From DASYAN01 sp963727755 (GTDB lineage: Bacteria > Chloroflexota > Ktedonobacteria > Ktedonobacterales > Ktedonobacteraceae), in NCBI GenBank assembly GCA_963727755.1, contig CAVSHN010000009.1, positions 620,001 to 684,000 of the forward strand: 64,000 nucleotides of DNA, written 5' to 3'. The notes below the pieces were generated by a model. It saw only the letters and a program-made list of their open reading frames with translations, searched no databases and had not been told where the DNA came from. Below, in pieces: positions 8,694 through 18,747 of the stretch (positions are counted from its first letter, which is position 1; the number at the start of each line of letters is the position of its first letter). The position numbers and the translations under genes were made by a program.

Positions 8694-10173
8694 GTGGCAA
8701 CGACGGAGATTTTTGCATCCATGAATATCCTGCACACATCGCTTTTCGCCTCAGACACTCATCAAACTATTGTAGGAGCTGGTTTCCATAATGTAGGAAC
8801 TATAGGCGTTTTACATGCTTTGAATGAAACACTATTCAGGCAAGCTGAGCTACACTATGGCGAGAGGTGTGGACATCTCCCACTTGATTCTCATGACGTC
8901 AGCATTCTCGTCCGTTTCCCGACGCCAGTTGTTCATACCCAAGTACAATATCTCAGTCACCTTTTTGGCAAAAAGATTAGCGCTCGTTCCTTTACGAATT
9001 CAAGGTTATAGCAAGGCAGGTTACCAATTCTGTACCGCTCGTTGTGCCCTATATTAATATCCCTGAGACGGAGGCATATATCCGCGATGAACTGGGGGCG
9101 CAAGTATGGGGCTTACCTGCGCAGATGACCCATCTACTGAAGAATAAAGCTCTTTTCTATCAGTTGGCCGATGAGTTAGCTGAAGAGGGTTTTAGTCCTC
9201 CTGACTATACTATCGTGCATGTGCAGGATGTAGCCAAAGAAGCTGAAACATTTCTGGGCAAGGTGGAGGAGATCTATAAGCAGGCTGGAGTGGCTCAAGC
9301 GTATCCGCTGGGAGTGGTGTTGCGGGCAGCTGAATCGGATGGCAACATTGGCTGCTGTCTGGTTTACGAAAAGGCTAGTGCGATTATTGTTGTCCAGAAT
9401 GGCGATGCTGAAGATGTCAACTCTTATAGCTGTTGGCGTGATGCCTTGAAGCAGGCACAAGCAAGCCTGATGGCAGCCATGTCCCCTCCTAAGGAGACGC
9501 GTGTGGTAGTCAGTCGCTTTGTAAATCTGGCCAATTCACCTGGAATGTCTGTTGTCATCATGGATGGCCATGTTGAGTCTCTGCGCTGGAATGGTCAGTA
9601 TCAAAAGCCGGGCAGTATGGCTTGTATCGGTACAAATACCTATATTCCCAGAAATGCCTATCTGCAACAGATGCAGAATCACTATGAAGACCAGACAGCA
9701 GCATTCTTTGAGACATTTTTACGCAAGGTAGCTGAAAGGTGTGGCATAAACTTTTCTTCCTTGCGTGCGGTGGCAAATGTGGATATTATGATTCCTACGG
9801 AACTGGAGAAAACGCTCCAAAAGAACGTAAGCAGCGGCCGATGAACTATCTGGCTGAATGTAACCCACGCTGGACGAACTATACTGATGCCATTGTTACT
9901 GTTATGGGCGTAAATCGGAAAGAGCCGACCATTCAGAACATGCGTGCGGTGATACAGGCAGGTATCTCTACGATCGATAAGTATCCTCTGCCAGCCAACG
10001 TAGACCCTCACATACTCAGGGACCAGATCTTTGAAATTGATCAACTACTCCTGCAAAATGGTACGCGTATAATCTGTCGCATGGCAAAGAACCCGATGGG
10101 TCTGATCTTTGCAGGCAATATAAAGCTGGCACAGGAGCACATGGATCATATGCTTGCAAAGTTGTCTCTATAG
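8694..10173 (+). CDS. ATP-grasp ligase-like protein (peptide-ligase PGM1-related type), two frameshifts
   Basis: Probable ATP-dependent carboxylate-amine ligase, about 490 residues when rejoined. The N-terminal piece (8694 to about 8985) resembles a pre-ATP-grasp domain. A frame change near 8985 leads to VTNSVPLVVPYINIPETEAY, then GAQVWGLP and the nucleotide-binding-side segment LLKNKALFYQLADEL. After a second change near 9805, in an AAAA run, comes the ATP-grasp Mg-binding loop equivalent LAECNPRWTNYTDAI (E-x-NPRWT). The C-terminus (QNMRAVIQAGIS to MLAKLSL) is like the extra domain of pheganomycin-type peptide ligases. That assignment is from memory of the family and the substrate is not deducible. 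The true start is uncertain (GTG at 8694 or ATG at 8721). Confidence 0.6.
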
Positions 10174-10385
10174 ATCTTGCGGAAGGGGCTTGGGCCAATG
10201 AAGGTTCCTATTTCCCCTTCTGTTAAAAATGGGCTAGCCAATGTGCTGAGATTGGCATCCTAAATTACAGAGGCTTTCCTAATTGGGTGTGGTAGAATAG
10301 AAGCGTTAAGATTTGGTCATTTGTTTGCACCATTCATGGCCAGATGCGTGCTAGGTCAGTTAGTGTTATTCCGTAAAGAAGGAAG

Positions 10386-11637
10386 GTGAGTGTGACTAAT
10401 CGTAAACAGTATCAGCTGAGGTCTGATGAAGAAGAGAAAAAGAAGATTAGAGATAGTGTCTGGGCAAGCCTCTTTAGTAAAGGTCGGCCTAAAACTGTGC
10501 GTGATATAGGCCTGAAAGTCATAGAGCATCTCCCTACAAGGCTGAATATGGTACAAGGCTTTATGAGAAGCGTAAATTGGAAGGCAGCTCAGCGGGATGT
10601 CCTTGAGAAATTAAACAATACCATCGTGATTGTAGGCTTGCCCAATACCCGGGAAGAGTACCCTTTTCAACAAAATCAATGGCCGAAATCTCTCTCCTGT
10701 CTCCCCACAGTCAGGCAGTACGCCTACGTTAGTGCGTGCTGACTTTGGGCCCTTTACACTGGTGGATACTCCTGGACATTTGCCTGATGTCATGGACAGT
10801 GGGCTAGCTCAGGCAAGTGTGATTGTTTTCCTCACCGATGCGTCAAAGGGGTTGCAAGCAGAAGATCGAGAGTTGTTTAATCATGTCAAACGCCTAAACA
10901 AACCGATGATTATTGCCGTTAATAAGATTGACGCGCTAGAGGCAGATGAAGGCGGAGATCATTTGGCCACAGAGGTCGCTATCGCGCTGGATACTCCTGG
11001 CGTCATTCCAATTTCTGCCAAAACGGGTCACAATATTGCGGATGAGCTAATCCCCATTATCATAGAAGCTAGCCCTGAAGCTGCTCTAGCAATTGGGCGT
11101 GAATTGCCCGCTTACCGACGCGAAGCGGCGCAACGGATTATTGGTAATGCTGCTTTGGTAAGTCTGGCGGCAGGCCTAGAGCCTATACCGTTTATCGATA
11201 TTCCCATTCTGCTGGGGACGCAGCTACGTCTGGTTTTGCGCCTGGGAGCTTTATATGGCGAGCCTATGGATAACGAAGAAACGAGCCATCGTGCATGTGA
11301 AATGGTGATAACTCTCCTGAGTGGATTGGGGCTCCGTCTGCTAGCAGAACAGGCTGCAAAAGCAGTCCTTTTGGTGGTGATCTTATTGCTGGTGCTATTG
11401 CAGCAGCGGCTACCTGGTCTATTGGTCAGGTTGCTCTTGAGTATTATGAGGGAAATGGGAGAATGGCTCCTAAACGCTTGAGAACTCTACCGTAGTTTTT
11501 ACGATCGTTTTCGCAAAGATCACAAATTAGATAGGTCTGTATTGCAGGGATCGCTGCGAGAAATTGAGAAAACAGGACTTTCTCCCTCGTTGGATGGGTT
11601 GGAGAAGGCCGCAATTCTTGAGGAAGGGAGTGCCTAA
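10386..11637 (+). CDS. Era/EngA-like GTPase with C-terminal membrane-associated domain, frameshifted
   Basis: TRAFAC-class GTPase. The N-terminal helical region (about 75 residues) is followed by IVIVGLPNT. One extra C near 10649 (CCCGGG) breaks the P-loop, and removing it restores GKSTLFNKINGRNLSP. Then come G3 VDTPGHLPD, G4 NKID and G5-like ISAKTG. The C-terminal part (GNAALVSLAAGLEPIPFIDI, LGLRLLAEQAAKAV) resembles DUF697-type hydrophobic domains attached to GTPases. Two more frame changes, near 11375 and 11480, lead to the tail ELYRSFYDRFRK and a TAA at 11635. Corrected length is about 416 residues. The function is unknown; a role at the membrane or in cell envelope regulation is a guess. 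It is followed closely by the next gene. Confidence 0.75.
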
Positions 11638-11642
11638 GACAA

Positions 11643-12428
11643 ATGGCGCATTTCCCGTATAATCGTTATGAGAAGTTAGGCGGACCGTTAACAGCCTATT
11701 ATCCATCAGGAGAAGCAGAACTTGCCCATTGGATAGTTCAAACAATTGACAAAGCCGCTGAACGGTTAATTCAGTTGTTGGGGCGGTCAATGCCAACCGT
11801 AGAGGTACTGGTAGTCGGGCCGGAAGACTGGCCTCTTGTCCCGCGTGATGATCTGGAGGAAGAGCGTGCTCCTCGTCCCTATTGGACAGATGCGACCTCT
11901 CCTCCAACTCTTGTTGTGCCAACGGCAATCGACCCGACTTTTGGCACGATAACGCGGGAGAAGATCGCGTTCATGCTTTACCATGAGCTGGCCCTAGCAT
12001 TTCTGGAGGCAGATCCACGTCCCTGGCCAGATCAAGCGCCTTTGTGGGCCGATGAGTGGCAATTCGAGTTCGTGGCCGTCTGGCTTTCATATAGCCTTGA
12101 TGGTTTGCAAGGGATGGTCAATCAAGATTTATATGAGCAATATGCAGACATTTTTAAGCCAGAGCCAGATGGTAAAACTCCGATGACCATTCGTGGCTTT
12201 GATTGGTACGAAGATACGCCGATGGAGGAGTATCTATCCTATGAACTGCTGCTGGAACGGTTTGCTGCTGATCTGCTTGCTCGCTACGATGTACATATTT
12301 TGCAGCGTTTCCTGGAAAGTTATCGCGTGGAACGTGATGTACTGCTCAGTGACGATGTAACCAGCTTGCTGGCCGCTGCTCTTGGGTCAGGTGGAGAGGA
12401 ATGGCTTGAGGGGCTAGTGTACTTTTGA
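11643..12428 (+). CDS. Unknown conserved-looking protein, 261 residues
   Basis: I do not recognise this gene. The product is acidic and rich in Trp and Tyr, with no signal peptide or membrane helix. A segment near residues 100-125 (REKIAFMLYHELALAFLE) looks like the active-site helix of a gluzincin metallopeptidase but has HELAL instead of HExxH, so a metallopeptidase fold that has lost zinc binding is possible but unproven. The gene starts 5 bases after the GTPase stop, with the ribosome-binding site GAGGAAGGGAG inside the GTPase end, and its own stop abuts the next start (TGA then ATG). It is therefore in the middle of an operon with the GTPase and the phosphopantetheinyl transferase. Confidence 0.6.
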   Translation: MAHFPYNRYEKLGGPLTAYYPSGEAELAHWIVQTIDKAAERLIQLLGRSMPTVEVLVVGPEDWPLVPRDDLEEERAPRPYWTDATSPPTLVVPTAIDPTFGTITREKIAFMLYHELALAFLEADPRPWPDQAPLWADEWQFEFVAVWLSYSLDGLQGMVNQDLYEQYADIFKPEPDGKTPMTIRGFDWYEDTPMEEYLSYELLLERFAADLLARYDVHILQRFLESYRVERDVLLSDDVTSLLAAALGSGGEEWLEGLVYF

Positions 12429-13212
12429 ATGCATCATAGCGAAGAGTGGGAAATACCGCCAGACCAAGTAGCACTATCGGAGGACGAAGTGCATGTCTGG
12501 CGGGTTTCCATATTACAACCGTTAGCAACAATCCAGTATCTGCGATCTTTACTGAGTCGAGACGAAATAGCCAGAGCAGAACGTTTTCGTTTTGAAAAAG
12601 ATCGTTATCGTTTTATCATCACGCATGGCCTACTGAGAATATTGCTTGCTCGCTATTTAAATAGTCCTTTTATTAATGCAAGCCAGTTGCAGTTTTGCTC
12701 TAATGCTTACGGCAAGCCATCATTAGATCTCGACATGCAAGATCATGTCTTGAACTTCAATCTTTCTCATTCTCATGAACTGATATTATTTGCTTTTACC
12801 TATGTGCGGCAGGTTGGTATTGACATAGAGTATATGCGACCAGACCTCGACCTTGAGTCGTTGGCCCAGCACTCATTCTCGCCGCTGGAGAATGAGATGC
12901 TGCGGGCTTCTGCCTCCCTTGGAGAGGATGAAAGCTTTTTATCAGTGTTGGTCACATAAGGAAGCCTATATCAAGGCGAGAGGTAAAGGTCTTTCCATTC
13001 CTCTCGATAGTTTTGATGTATCCCTGCGGCCAGATGAGCCAGCAGCGCTATTAAATAGTCGTGAAGATCCACATGAGACTGCCCGTTGGAGTATGCGTGC
13101 TCTTCATCCTCATCCTGACTATGCGAGTGCTCTTGTTGTAGAAGGGGATGGTTGGTGCTTGCATTGCTGGCAAGTACCGACCATTGAAAAAAGGCAAGGC
13201 AACGGAGTATAA
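12429..13212 (+). CDS. 4'-phosphopantetheinyl transferase (Sfp/HetI type), one frameshift
   Basis: Transfers phosphopantetheine from CoA to a carrier protein serine. Family motifs appear in order: YGKPSLD near residue 95, FNLSHSHELILFAF, VGIDIEYMRP (Mg-binding Asp and Glu), and WSHKEAYIKARGKGL. The frame changes near 12930 in a run of five T (four restore the frame) between the second and third of these blocks. Corrected length is about 260 residues, the Sfp type rather than the short AcpS type, so the target is likely a PKS/NRPS or other secondary-metabolism carrier. No such synthase is in the window. Translation is coupled to the preceding gene (TGA-ATG). Confidence 0.87.
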
Positions 13213-13226
13213 TTGCTACATTATCC

Positions 13227-13255
13227 GACTAAGTACTTTGCAATTATACTTAGTC
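13227..13255 (+). promoter_or_regulatory. Perfect 9-base inverted repeat upstream of tyrA
   Basis: GACTAAGTA and TACTTAGTC, separated by 11 bases, lie between the phosphopantetheinyl transferase stop and the tyrA start. The right arm overlaps a TATACT -10-like hexamer. It could be a repressor site or a hairpin in the leader. There is no T-run, so a terminator is unlikely. Confidence 0.45.
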
Positions 13256-13274
13256 TGTTGAGGAGTCGATTTCT

Positions 13275-14156
13275 ATGTTTAGTCGTGTAGCGATTATTGG
13301 CTTGGGATTGATTGGAGGATCGATGGGCCTAGCCTTGCGTGAAGCGAGGGCAGCTAAGGAAGTTATTGGTTATGATTTGGGCAAGGGTGTATGTGATTGT
13401 GCCCGTAAGATGGGTGCGATTGATCAATGCTCTAGTACACCTGCTGATGCTGTATGTGGGGCAGAATTGGTTATTCTGGCAACCCCAGTAAGAGCCATCC
13501 ACGCGTTATTCCAAGATATTGCTCCTCTACTCTCCCCGGAAACGGTTGTAACTGATGTCGCTAGCACGAAGATGGAAGTAATCAATTGGGCTGAGGAACT
13601 ATTACCATCCTCAGTCACTTTTGTGGGTGGTCATCCAATGGCTGGTAAGGAAATGTGTGGCGTTGAAGTCGCTGAGGCATCTCTGTTCCATGACCGTATC
13701 TATTGCTTGACTCCTACACCTCGCACATCCCCGGCTGCTGTCAGAAAGGTATGTGCTCTGATTGATGTCCTTGGCGCTCATGTACGTTTTCTTGAAGCAA
13801 CTGAGCATGATAGGTTAGTCGCTGCGATCAGCCACCTGCCTTTCTTGGCTTCTGTTGCACTGATGAATACTGTTGCTGAAGACAGCACATGGCAGGAGGC
13901 CTCTTTGCTGGCTGCGAGTGGATTTCGTGACGCCTCGCGTCTGGCAGCTGGTAGCCCTGAAATGTATCGTGATATTTGTCTCACCAATGGCACGGCGATA
14001 GCGCAACAGCTAGATGAGTACATTGCCAACTTACGTATGCTACGTGAGCGTATTGTAGCCCGTGAAAAAAAAATTGATGAGATATTCAGGAAGGCGCAAC
14101 ACCTCCGTCTGGAATGGGAGGCTGCTCAGGAAGGTAGAGCGCAGCTAATAGATTAG
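13275..14156 (+). CDS. tyrA: Prephenate (arogenate) dehydrogenase TyrA
   Basis: NAD(P)-dependent enzyme that converts prephenate to 4-hydroxyphenylpyruvate (or arogenate to tyrosine). The 293-residue frame is intact. It has an N-terminal Rossmann motif IIGLGLIGGSMG, the active-site loop GGHPMAGKE with its substrate-contacting His, and helical-domain motifs ISHLPFLASVAL and GFRDASRLAAGSPEMYRDI. There is no ACT or chorismate-mutase domain, so it is a single-function TyrA. The ribosome-binding site is GAGGAG. It is isolated from other aromatic amino-acid genes, but pabBC lies a few kilobases downstream. Confidence 0.95.
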   Translation: MFSRVAIIGLGLIGGSMGLALREARAAKEVIGYDLGKGVCDCARKMGAIDQCSSTPADAVCGAELVILATPVRAIHALFQDIAPLLSPETVVTDVASTKMEVINWAEELLPSSVTFVGGHPMAGKEMCGVEVAEASLFHDRIYCLTPTPRTSPAAVRKVCALIDVLGAHVRFLEATEHDRLVAAISHLPFLASVALMNTVAEDSTWQEASLLAASGFRDASRLAAGSPEMYRDICLTNGTAIAQQLDEYIANLRMLRERIVAREKKIDEIFRKAQHLRLEWEAAQEGRAQLID

Positions 14157-14181
14157 GGAATTTTCAATCTGGTTTTCGGTT

Positions 14182-15729
14182 GTGGTGCGGGAAATAAACA
14201 TATTAGAGAAGGTATATGGACATTTGTGGAAAGAACTAATAAAACAGAGTGCTATTGACAAGTTTAAACCATTCTCGTTCAATTTCTCTCTGACACCACT
14301 TTGGAATGCTTGGCAAGCTGGTCGCAGAGGTGTAAGGTACTTTCCTGTTGTGCTAGTGGCGCTTTTAATGTGTAGTGGTGTTGTCTGGGAGTTCTTTATC
14401 CCATCATTTCTTATCACAACAGATCCTGCTCGTTATCAATGTTACGCGCTAGCATTCTGGTTTGGCACAAGTGCGACCCATGTTCTTCCCTCGCTCCAAT
14501 GTGCATTCTTAGGTATTGCTCAACAAAAATCAGCATTCCATCTTTTGCCGTTTGAATATCCTCCATTGACCATACTTGTATTTTCTTTACCGCTTCTTGT
14601 ACAGTTATTAAACTATCAGGTGACGTTTGCTCTCCTGATGGCAGTGGTGACGATAGGTATCTACTGGTTACTGCAACGCTATGGACCACATGGCTCTCCA
14701 TTTGTATTTGCGTTCTACCTGCTGATAGGGGTGCCAGCGCTGGCACTGGTGCGTTTTGATTTACTACCTGCGCTACTGACCTTGCTTTGCGTAATGGCGG
14801 CAGAGCGGGGACGCTGGACAACGGCTTATTGTGTCCTAGCAGGAGGTGTATTGCTCAAGATTTATCCGATTTTGCTATTGCCTGCCTTGTTTATTGCGGA
14901 ACAACAAGCCTTAGGCCGTTTGCATGTACCTGCCAACGATCTTGTCTGGCGAGATGTGCCGAGACAGTGTTGGTGTACATTGCAAGGAATACTACGCTGG
15001 CGTTGGCAGAACTGTTTACTCTTTCTAATTCTTTTGTTAGGAATAACGGGAGTATTCGCATTGCTTGACTTTCATGGGGCAGTGGTTAGCCAGTTAAGCT
15101 ATTTTCACCAGCGACCGATTCAGGTAAAATTGACAGGGAGCACAGTGCTCTGGATTGCGCGACAGCTGGGTATCCCATGGCAGAGGGTGGAGTATAGCTA
15201 TGGTTCAATCAATATTGTCAGTGACAAGCTTGGTCAAAGCGTTTCGCAGGCAGAGATTATCTTTTTGCTCATGGGAGTAGCATATATTCTCTTACTTCAG
15301 TGGCGCAAAAAACTAGATATTGTGCAAGCATCGATTGCTTTAATCCTAGTTTTTCTAGCGACAGGGAAGACGTTCAGTCCTCAGTACCTTATGTGGCTTA
15401 TTCCACTGCTAGCCTATTCTGGCGCATTCAGTCGCTTCTGGACTATATGTTGGGGAATAATTTCACTACTTACCGCTATACTTTATATCTTTTTCTATTC
15501 ACAGTTGCCAACCTCGATCAATGCACATGTAATTGTACTCCCTACAGGTTTTTTAGGGATAGTAAATGCACGTAATATTCTATTTGTTTTTGCCACGCTG
15601 GCATATCTCTTTAACTGGTGGCAGATACGCTTGCGTAGATGGTTGCCGCTAGCCCAAATCAGGTCGAGAGATGCAGAGATATCAATAATGTGGTGCAGGT
15701 GTATCCTCCAGAACCTGTGGAAGAGATAG
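14182..15729 (+). CDS. Polytopic glycosyltransferase, GT87/DUF2029 family
   Basis: Integral membrane GT-C type glycosyltransferase, 515 residues with about ten hydrophobic segments. The block RFDLLPALLTLLCVMAAERG followed by AGGVLLKIYPILLLP is the hallmark of DUF2029/GT87 polyprenol-phosphate-mannose-dependent mannosyltransferases such as PimE, and ATGKTFSPQYLMWLIPLL near residue 395 is the conserved C-terminal motif. It probably transfers a sugar from a lipid carrier on the outer face of the membrane. The GTG start at 14182 has no good ribosome-binding site, so the N-terminus is uncertain. It follows tyrA by only 25 bases. Confidence 0.85.
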   Translation: MVREINILEKVYGHLWKELIKQSAIDKFKPFSFNFSLTPLWNAWQAGRRGVRYFPVVLVALLMCSGVVWEFFIPSFLITTDPARYQCYALAFWFGTSATHVLPSLQCAFLGIAQQKSAFHLLPFEYPPLTILVFSLPLLVQLLNYQVTFALLMAVVTIGIYWLLQRYGPHGSPFVFAFYLLIGVPALALVRFDLLPALLTLLCVMAAERGRWTTAYCVLAGGVLLKIYPILLLPALFIAEQQALGRLHVPANDLVWRDVPRQCWCTLQGILRWRWQNCLLFLILLLGITGVFALLDFHGAVVSQLSYFHQRPIQVKLTGSTVLWIARQLGIPWQRVEYSYGSINIVSDKLGQSVSQAEIIFLLMGVAYILLLQWRKKLDIVQASIALILVFLATGKTFSPQYLMWLIPLLAYSGAFSRFWTICWGIISLLTAILYIFFYSQLPTSINAHVIVLPTGFLGIVNARNILFVFATLAYLFNWWQIRLRRWLPLAQIRSRDAEISIMWCRCILQNLWKR

Positions 15730-15816
15730 ATGCGGAGCCTGCACATCTAGGTCCTTCCTGATCATATAGGCGTATTATGCATTATTGAGATCTTCTTCAT
15801 GTTCGACGCTAGCAGA

Positions 15817-17096
15817 TCATCTGCCGATTTTTGGTCTTTTCTGGTCGAGAGAGGGAAGAGATTTCCTGTGTGGGAAGAACTGACTATTTGATATTTTTTC
15901 CACTTTCTTCTCGGATGCCTGCCTATGAACTGGGCCTGCGGCATTTAACCAGGAGTCATCTTCCAATTCTTCTTCAAATATCTGTGTTTTCTCTGGCTCT
16001 TGTTTGAGCGGGAGTGCGTTTCCTCGTTCTCGTTCAGACACGGATAGTCTCTCTCGTCCTCGTCTGAACGATTGCAGATGCTCCTGCTCTTCTTCTTCGA
16101 AAAAGAACACTTTTGAGTTCTTTGCTAATGGAGCAGTGGGAACAATTCGTACTTGCTCCCCTGCTGGTGTAGCTCGGGGATGCGTTTGTACTTGCGGTTG
16201 TCCATTGAGCACATGAGCATAGGCCGTAACAAAATCTTCAGGAGTTTGAAAGCGATGTTCGGGATTGCGGTACAAAGCACGATTGAGAACAAGCTCTAAT
16301 GCAACAGGTACACTTGGTGTAATACTATGGATTGAAGGCAATGGCCTGCATACATGCATTTGTGCAATTTCTAAATAGTCTCTTCCGGTAAAGGGAGGCT
16401 GTCCACTCAGTAGTTGGAAGAGGATGATGCCCAGTGAGTAAACGTCGGATCGTAGGTCTGGTGGAGTCCCTTTCACAACTTCAGGAGCTAGGTATTCTGC
16501 TGCGCCTAAATAACCGCCTGCAATGTTCTTGAGATGGGCATAGGGAGAAGAAGCCGTTGCCTTATCGCCGAGACCTTCCATCCGCAAGATCTGAGGGTAA
16601 TTGAGTTTGCAATTTGTGGTACTTTCGAATCCTGCAAGAAGATATTGGTTGGATTTAAAAACTTGTATATCAGTCCTTGACTATGAATGTAAGTCAGCGC
16701 TTTAGCAATAGGAACAAGAATTGTAAAAGCCTCTGATGGGCTCCAGGATTGCCTTTGCTTCATGTAGGTTGCCAGGGTTACACCTGATACATTTGGGGTT
16801 AGCAGATATGGATATCCATTCTGTTTACCGTATCCAAAAAGAGGAAAGAGAAGTTTATGGCGTAGCCGGACAATTCGCCTTGCTTCGCGCAAAAACCTTT
16901 CGATAAACCGCTCTCGAGTTTGAGGTGATAATGTCATGGGCAGGTTGAGAATTGTAATAATCAGTTCAGATGTCTGCCAGAGTTCCTGAGTATGGCCACG
17001 ATAAACCTTGGTAACAGCATCGCTTTCGAGTAGTTCTTCTAGGCGATATCCACAAATCATATGCCCTAAGAGCGAATCGCTGAGTTTATTCATCAA
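15817..17096 (-). CDS. Ser/Thr-kinase-like protein lacking catalytic residues (pseudokinase), one frameshift
   Basis: Hanks-fold protein of about 426 residues. The fold is clear from RLRHKLLFPLFGYGKQNG, LATYMKQRQSWSPSEAFTIL, the late-lobe AAEYLAPEVVKG and SDVYSLGIILFQLLSGQPPF. Catalytic features are missing: the Gly loop is LLESDAVTKVYRG, the VAIK lysine position reads ELIITIL, HRD-x-K-x-x-N is replaced by YKFLNPTN, and no DFG is seen. It is therefore a probable pseudokinase with a scaffold or nucleotide-sensing role (inference). The frame changes near 16600, just after PQIAN, and both halves are colinear with the fold. The C-terminal 120 residues are hydrophilic, Glu/Arg/Ser rich and low in complexity. 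No membrane segment is visible. Confidence 0.8.
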
Positions 17097-17588
17097 AATT
17101 TTGTGGCACGCCCATGCATAGATGCTTGGGATGTGTTGCGGTCAAGTGAATGACGTCGCGATCTAGTGGATGGAAGTGCCTCCTCCTTTCGTTTTCATTT
17201 CTCTCCACTTGCTCTATAGATCTTTCTCCGTACGCAAGTTCGTGGGAAGTCGCGTCCCTTATTTGGGGCGGGTTGGGGATTGGAAGTGTTATAACTAGTA
17301 TGGGGCTAATTTGTCTATTTAGGAAGGGGGATAGAGGGACAAATTTGAAAAAAATCAAAGGATGGTCCTATCCAGAACACCCTTTCTATTTCTCAAAATG
17401 AACAAGCAAATACAGTATAAAATTAGAAATCCTCTTACGACGGGATTGACAAGAAGGGATTTGTTTGCTATACTTCAAACATTGTTACTGTGTAGACATG
17501 ATAGTAAGCTGAAGTCAAAAGAGGTGCAAGGCGTAAGCAGTTGGGCTCAACGGTTCGATTGCCACGTTGAGGAATAGCAAGGCAGGAT
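17097..17588. other. Divergent intergenic region with promoter
   Basis: 490 bases between the divergent pseudokinase and TPR genes. It contains the near-consensus promoter at 17446-17474 and short ORFs without recognisable content. Confidence 0.6.
17446..17474 (+). promoter_or_regulatory. Near-consensus sigma-70-type promoter
   Basis: TTGACA (17446-17451), a spacer of exactly 17 bases and TATACT (17469-17474). This is the best promoter in the window and drives the TPR gene starting at 17589, and perhaps pabBC after it. Confidence 0.8.
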
Positions 17589-18741
17589 ATGATGAATCTG
17601 TCAGATGATAATAAGGATATTCTCGGTTCATACTTATTAACGTATTTAATGAGTGAAAAGGTGATGGACCTGGATTCGACAGAAATACCTGAATCTCCAA
17701 GTTTGCTCAATATATTGGGCTATGCCTTATGCCAGCGTTTTGAGCAGAACCACAATCTAGCTGATCTGGATCGTGCAGTGCATATCTTGGATCAGGCTGT
17801 GCAAAAATCGGCAGTTGCATCAAAAATGTGGTTGAGTAGTGCCAATAATCTGGGTAATGCTCTACACCTATCGTTTGAGCATACCCGGGATCAAACGTTT
17901 ATCAATCGTGCAATCCAACTCTTTGGGCAAGTGGTGGAACATACACCGTTGGATTCCTCCAGCTTGCCAAATTGTTTACACAATCTCTGTTCCTGTCTGT
18001 TAGAGCGTTTTGCGGTCACGCAGAATATGGCGGATCTGGATCGTGCAATACGGGCATGGCAAGAGACGGTAGAGCGAACCTCTGCTACGTCGCCATACAG
18101 AAGCATAACGCTGAGCAATTTTGCTAATGCTCTTTTGATGCGCTATACCCTAACGGATAATCTGCCTGATCTAGCGGAGGCCATTAAGGTACTGAGGTTA
18201 TTTGCCGAAGAAACTCCTGTTGATGAACCCAACCGTTATGAATATCTAGAATTACTTGGTAAATCTCTCATGGGGTACTACCATCAGACCAAGGAATTAG
18301 CGGATTTAAAAGAGCTGGTTCAGGTCATGGAACAAATGGTGGCAAAAACGCCTCGTAGTGCTGAATATTTGCCTGTGTTGATTAACTTTCTTGCCTATGC
18401 CTTGCTCACTTCGCTATGGGAGAACAGACTCTGAGGCCGATCTCCAATTAGCAATTGAGAAACAGGAATATGCCTTGTCTTTGTGCGAGCCCAACTCTTT
18501 CTATCAGATGCAGTGTATGCATAATCTCGGCAACGCCCTGTGCATCCGCTATAAATTAACGGAGGATCTGGCTGATCTCGATCGTGCAGTTGCCTTGCTT
18601 GAGCAAGCAGTTGAGCTGCTTGAACCTGACTCACGTGTCAAATCTGTGTATCACCAAAATCTAGCCAATGCCTTGCGTATGCGCTTTGAACGGACAGAAA
18701 ATTTAGCTGATTTGGAGCGTGCAAACCAGCTGGAGCCATAG
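17589..18741 (+). CDS. Tetratricopeptide-repeat protein, one frameshift
   Basis: About 383 residues built of TPR-like repeats of roughly 45-50 residues of the kind 'LADLDRAV...LNNLGNAL..RFE'. Examples are NLADLDRAVHILDQAVQKS, NLGNALHLSFEHTRDQ, MADLDRAIRAWQETVERT and LADLDRAVALLEQAVELL. This repeat class is common at the ends of CHAT or NB-ARC proteins, but no such catalytic domain is present here. The frame changes near 18413 (ACTTCGC for ACTCGC) in the middle of a repeat. The protein is probably a cytoplasmic protein-binding scaffold; its partners are unknown. The last repeat ends abruptly at 18741, close to the next gene. Confidence 0.8.
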
Positions 18742-18747
18742 TATTGA

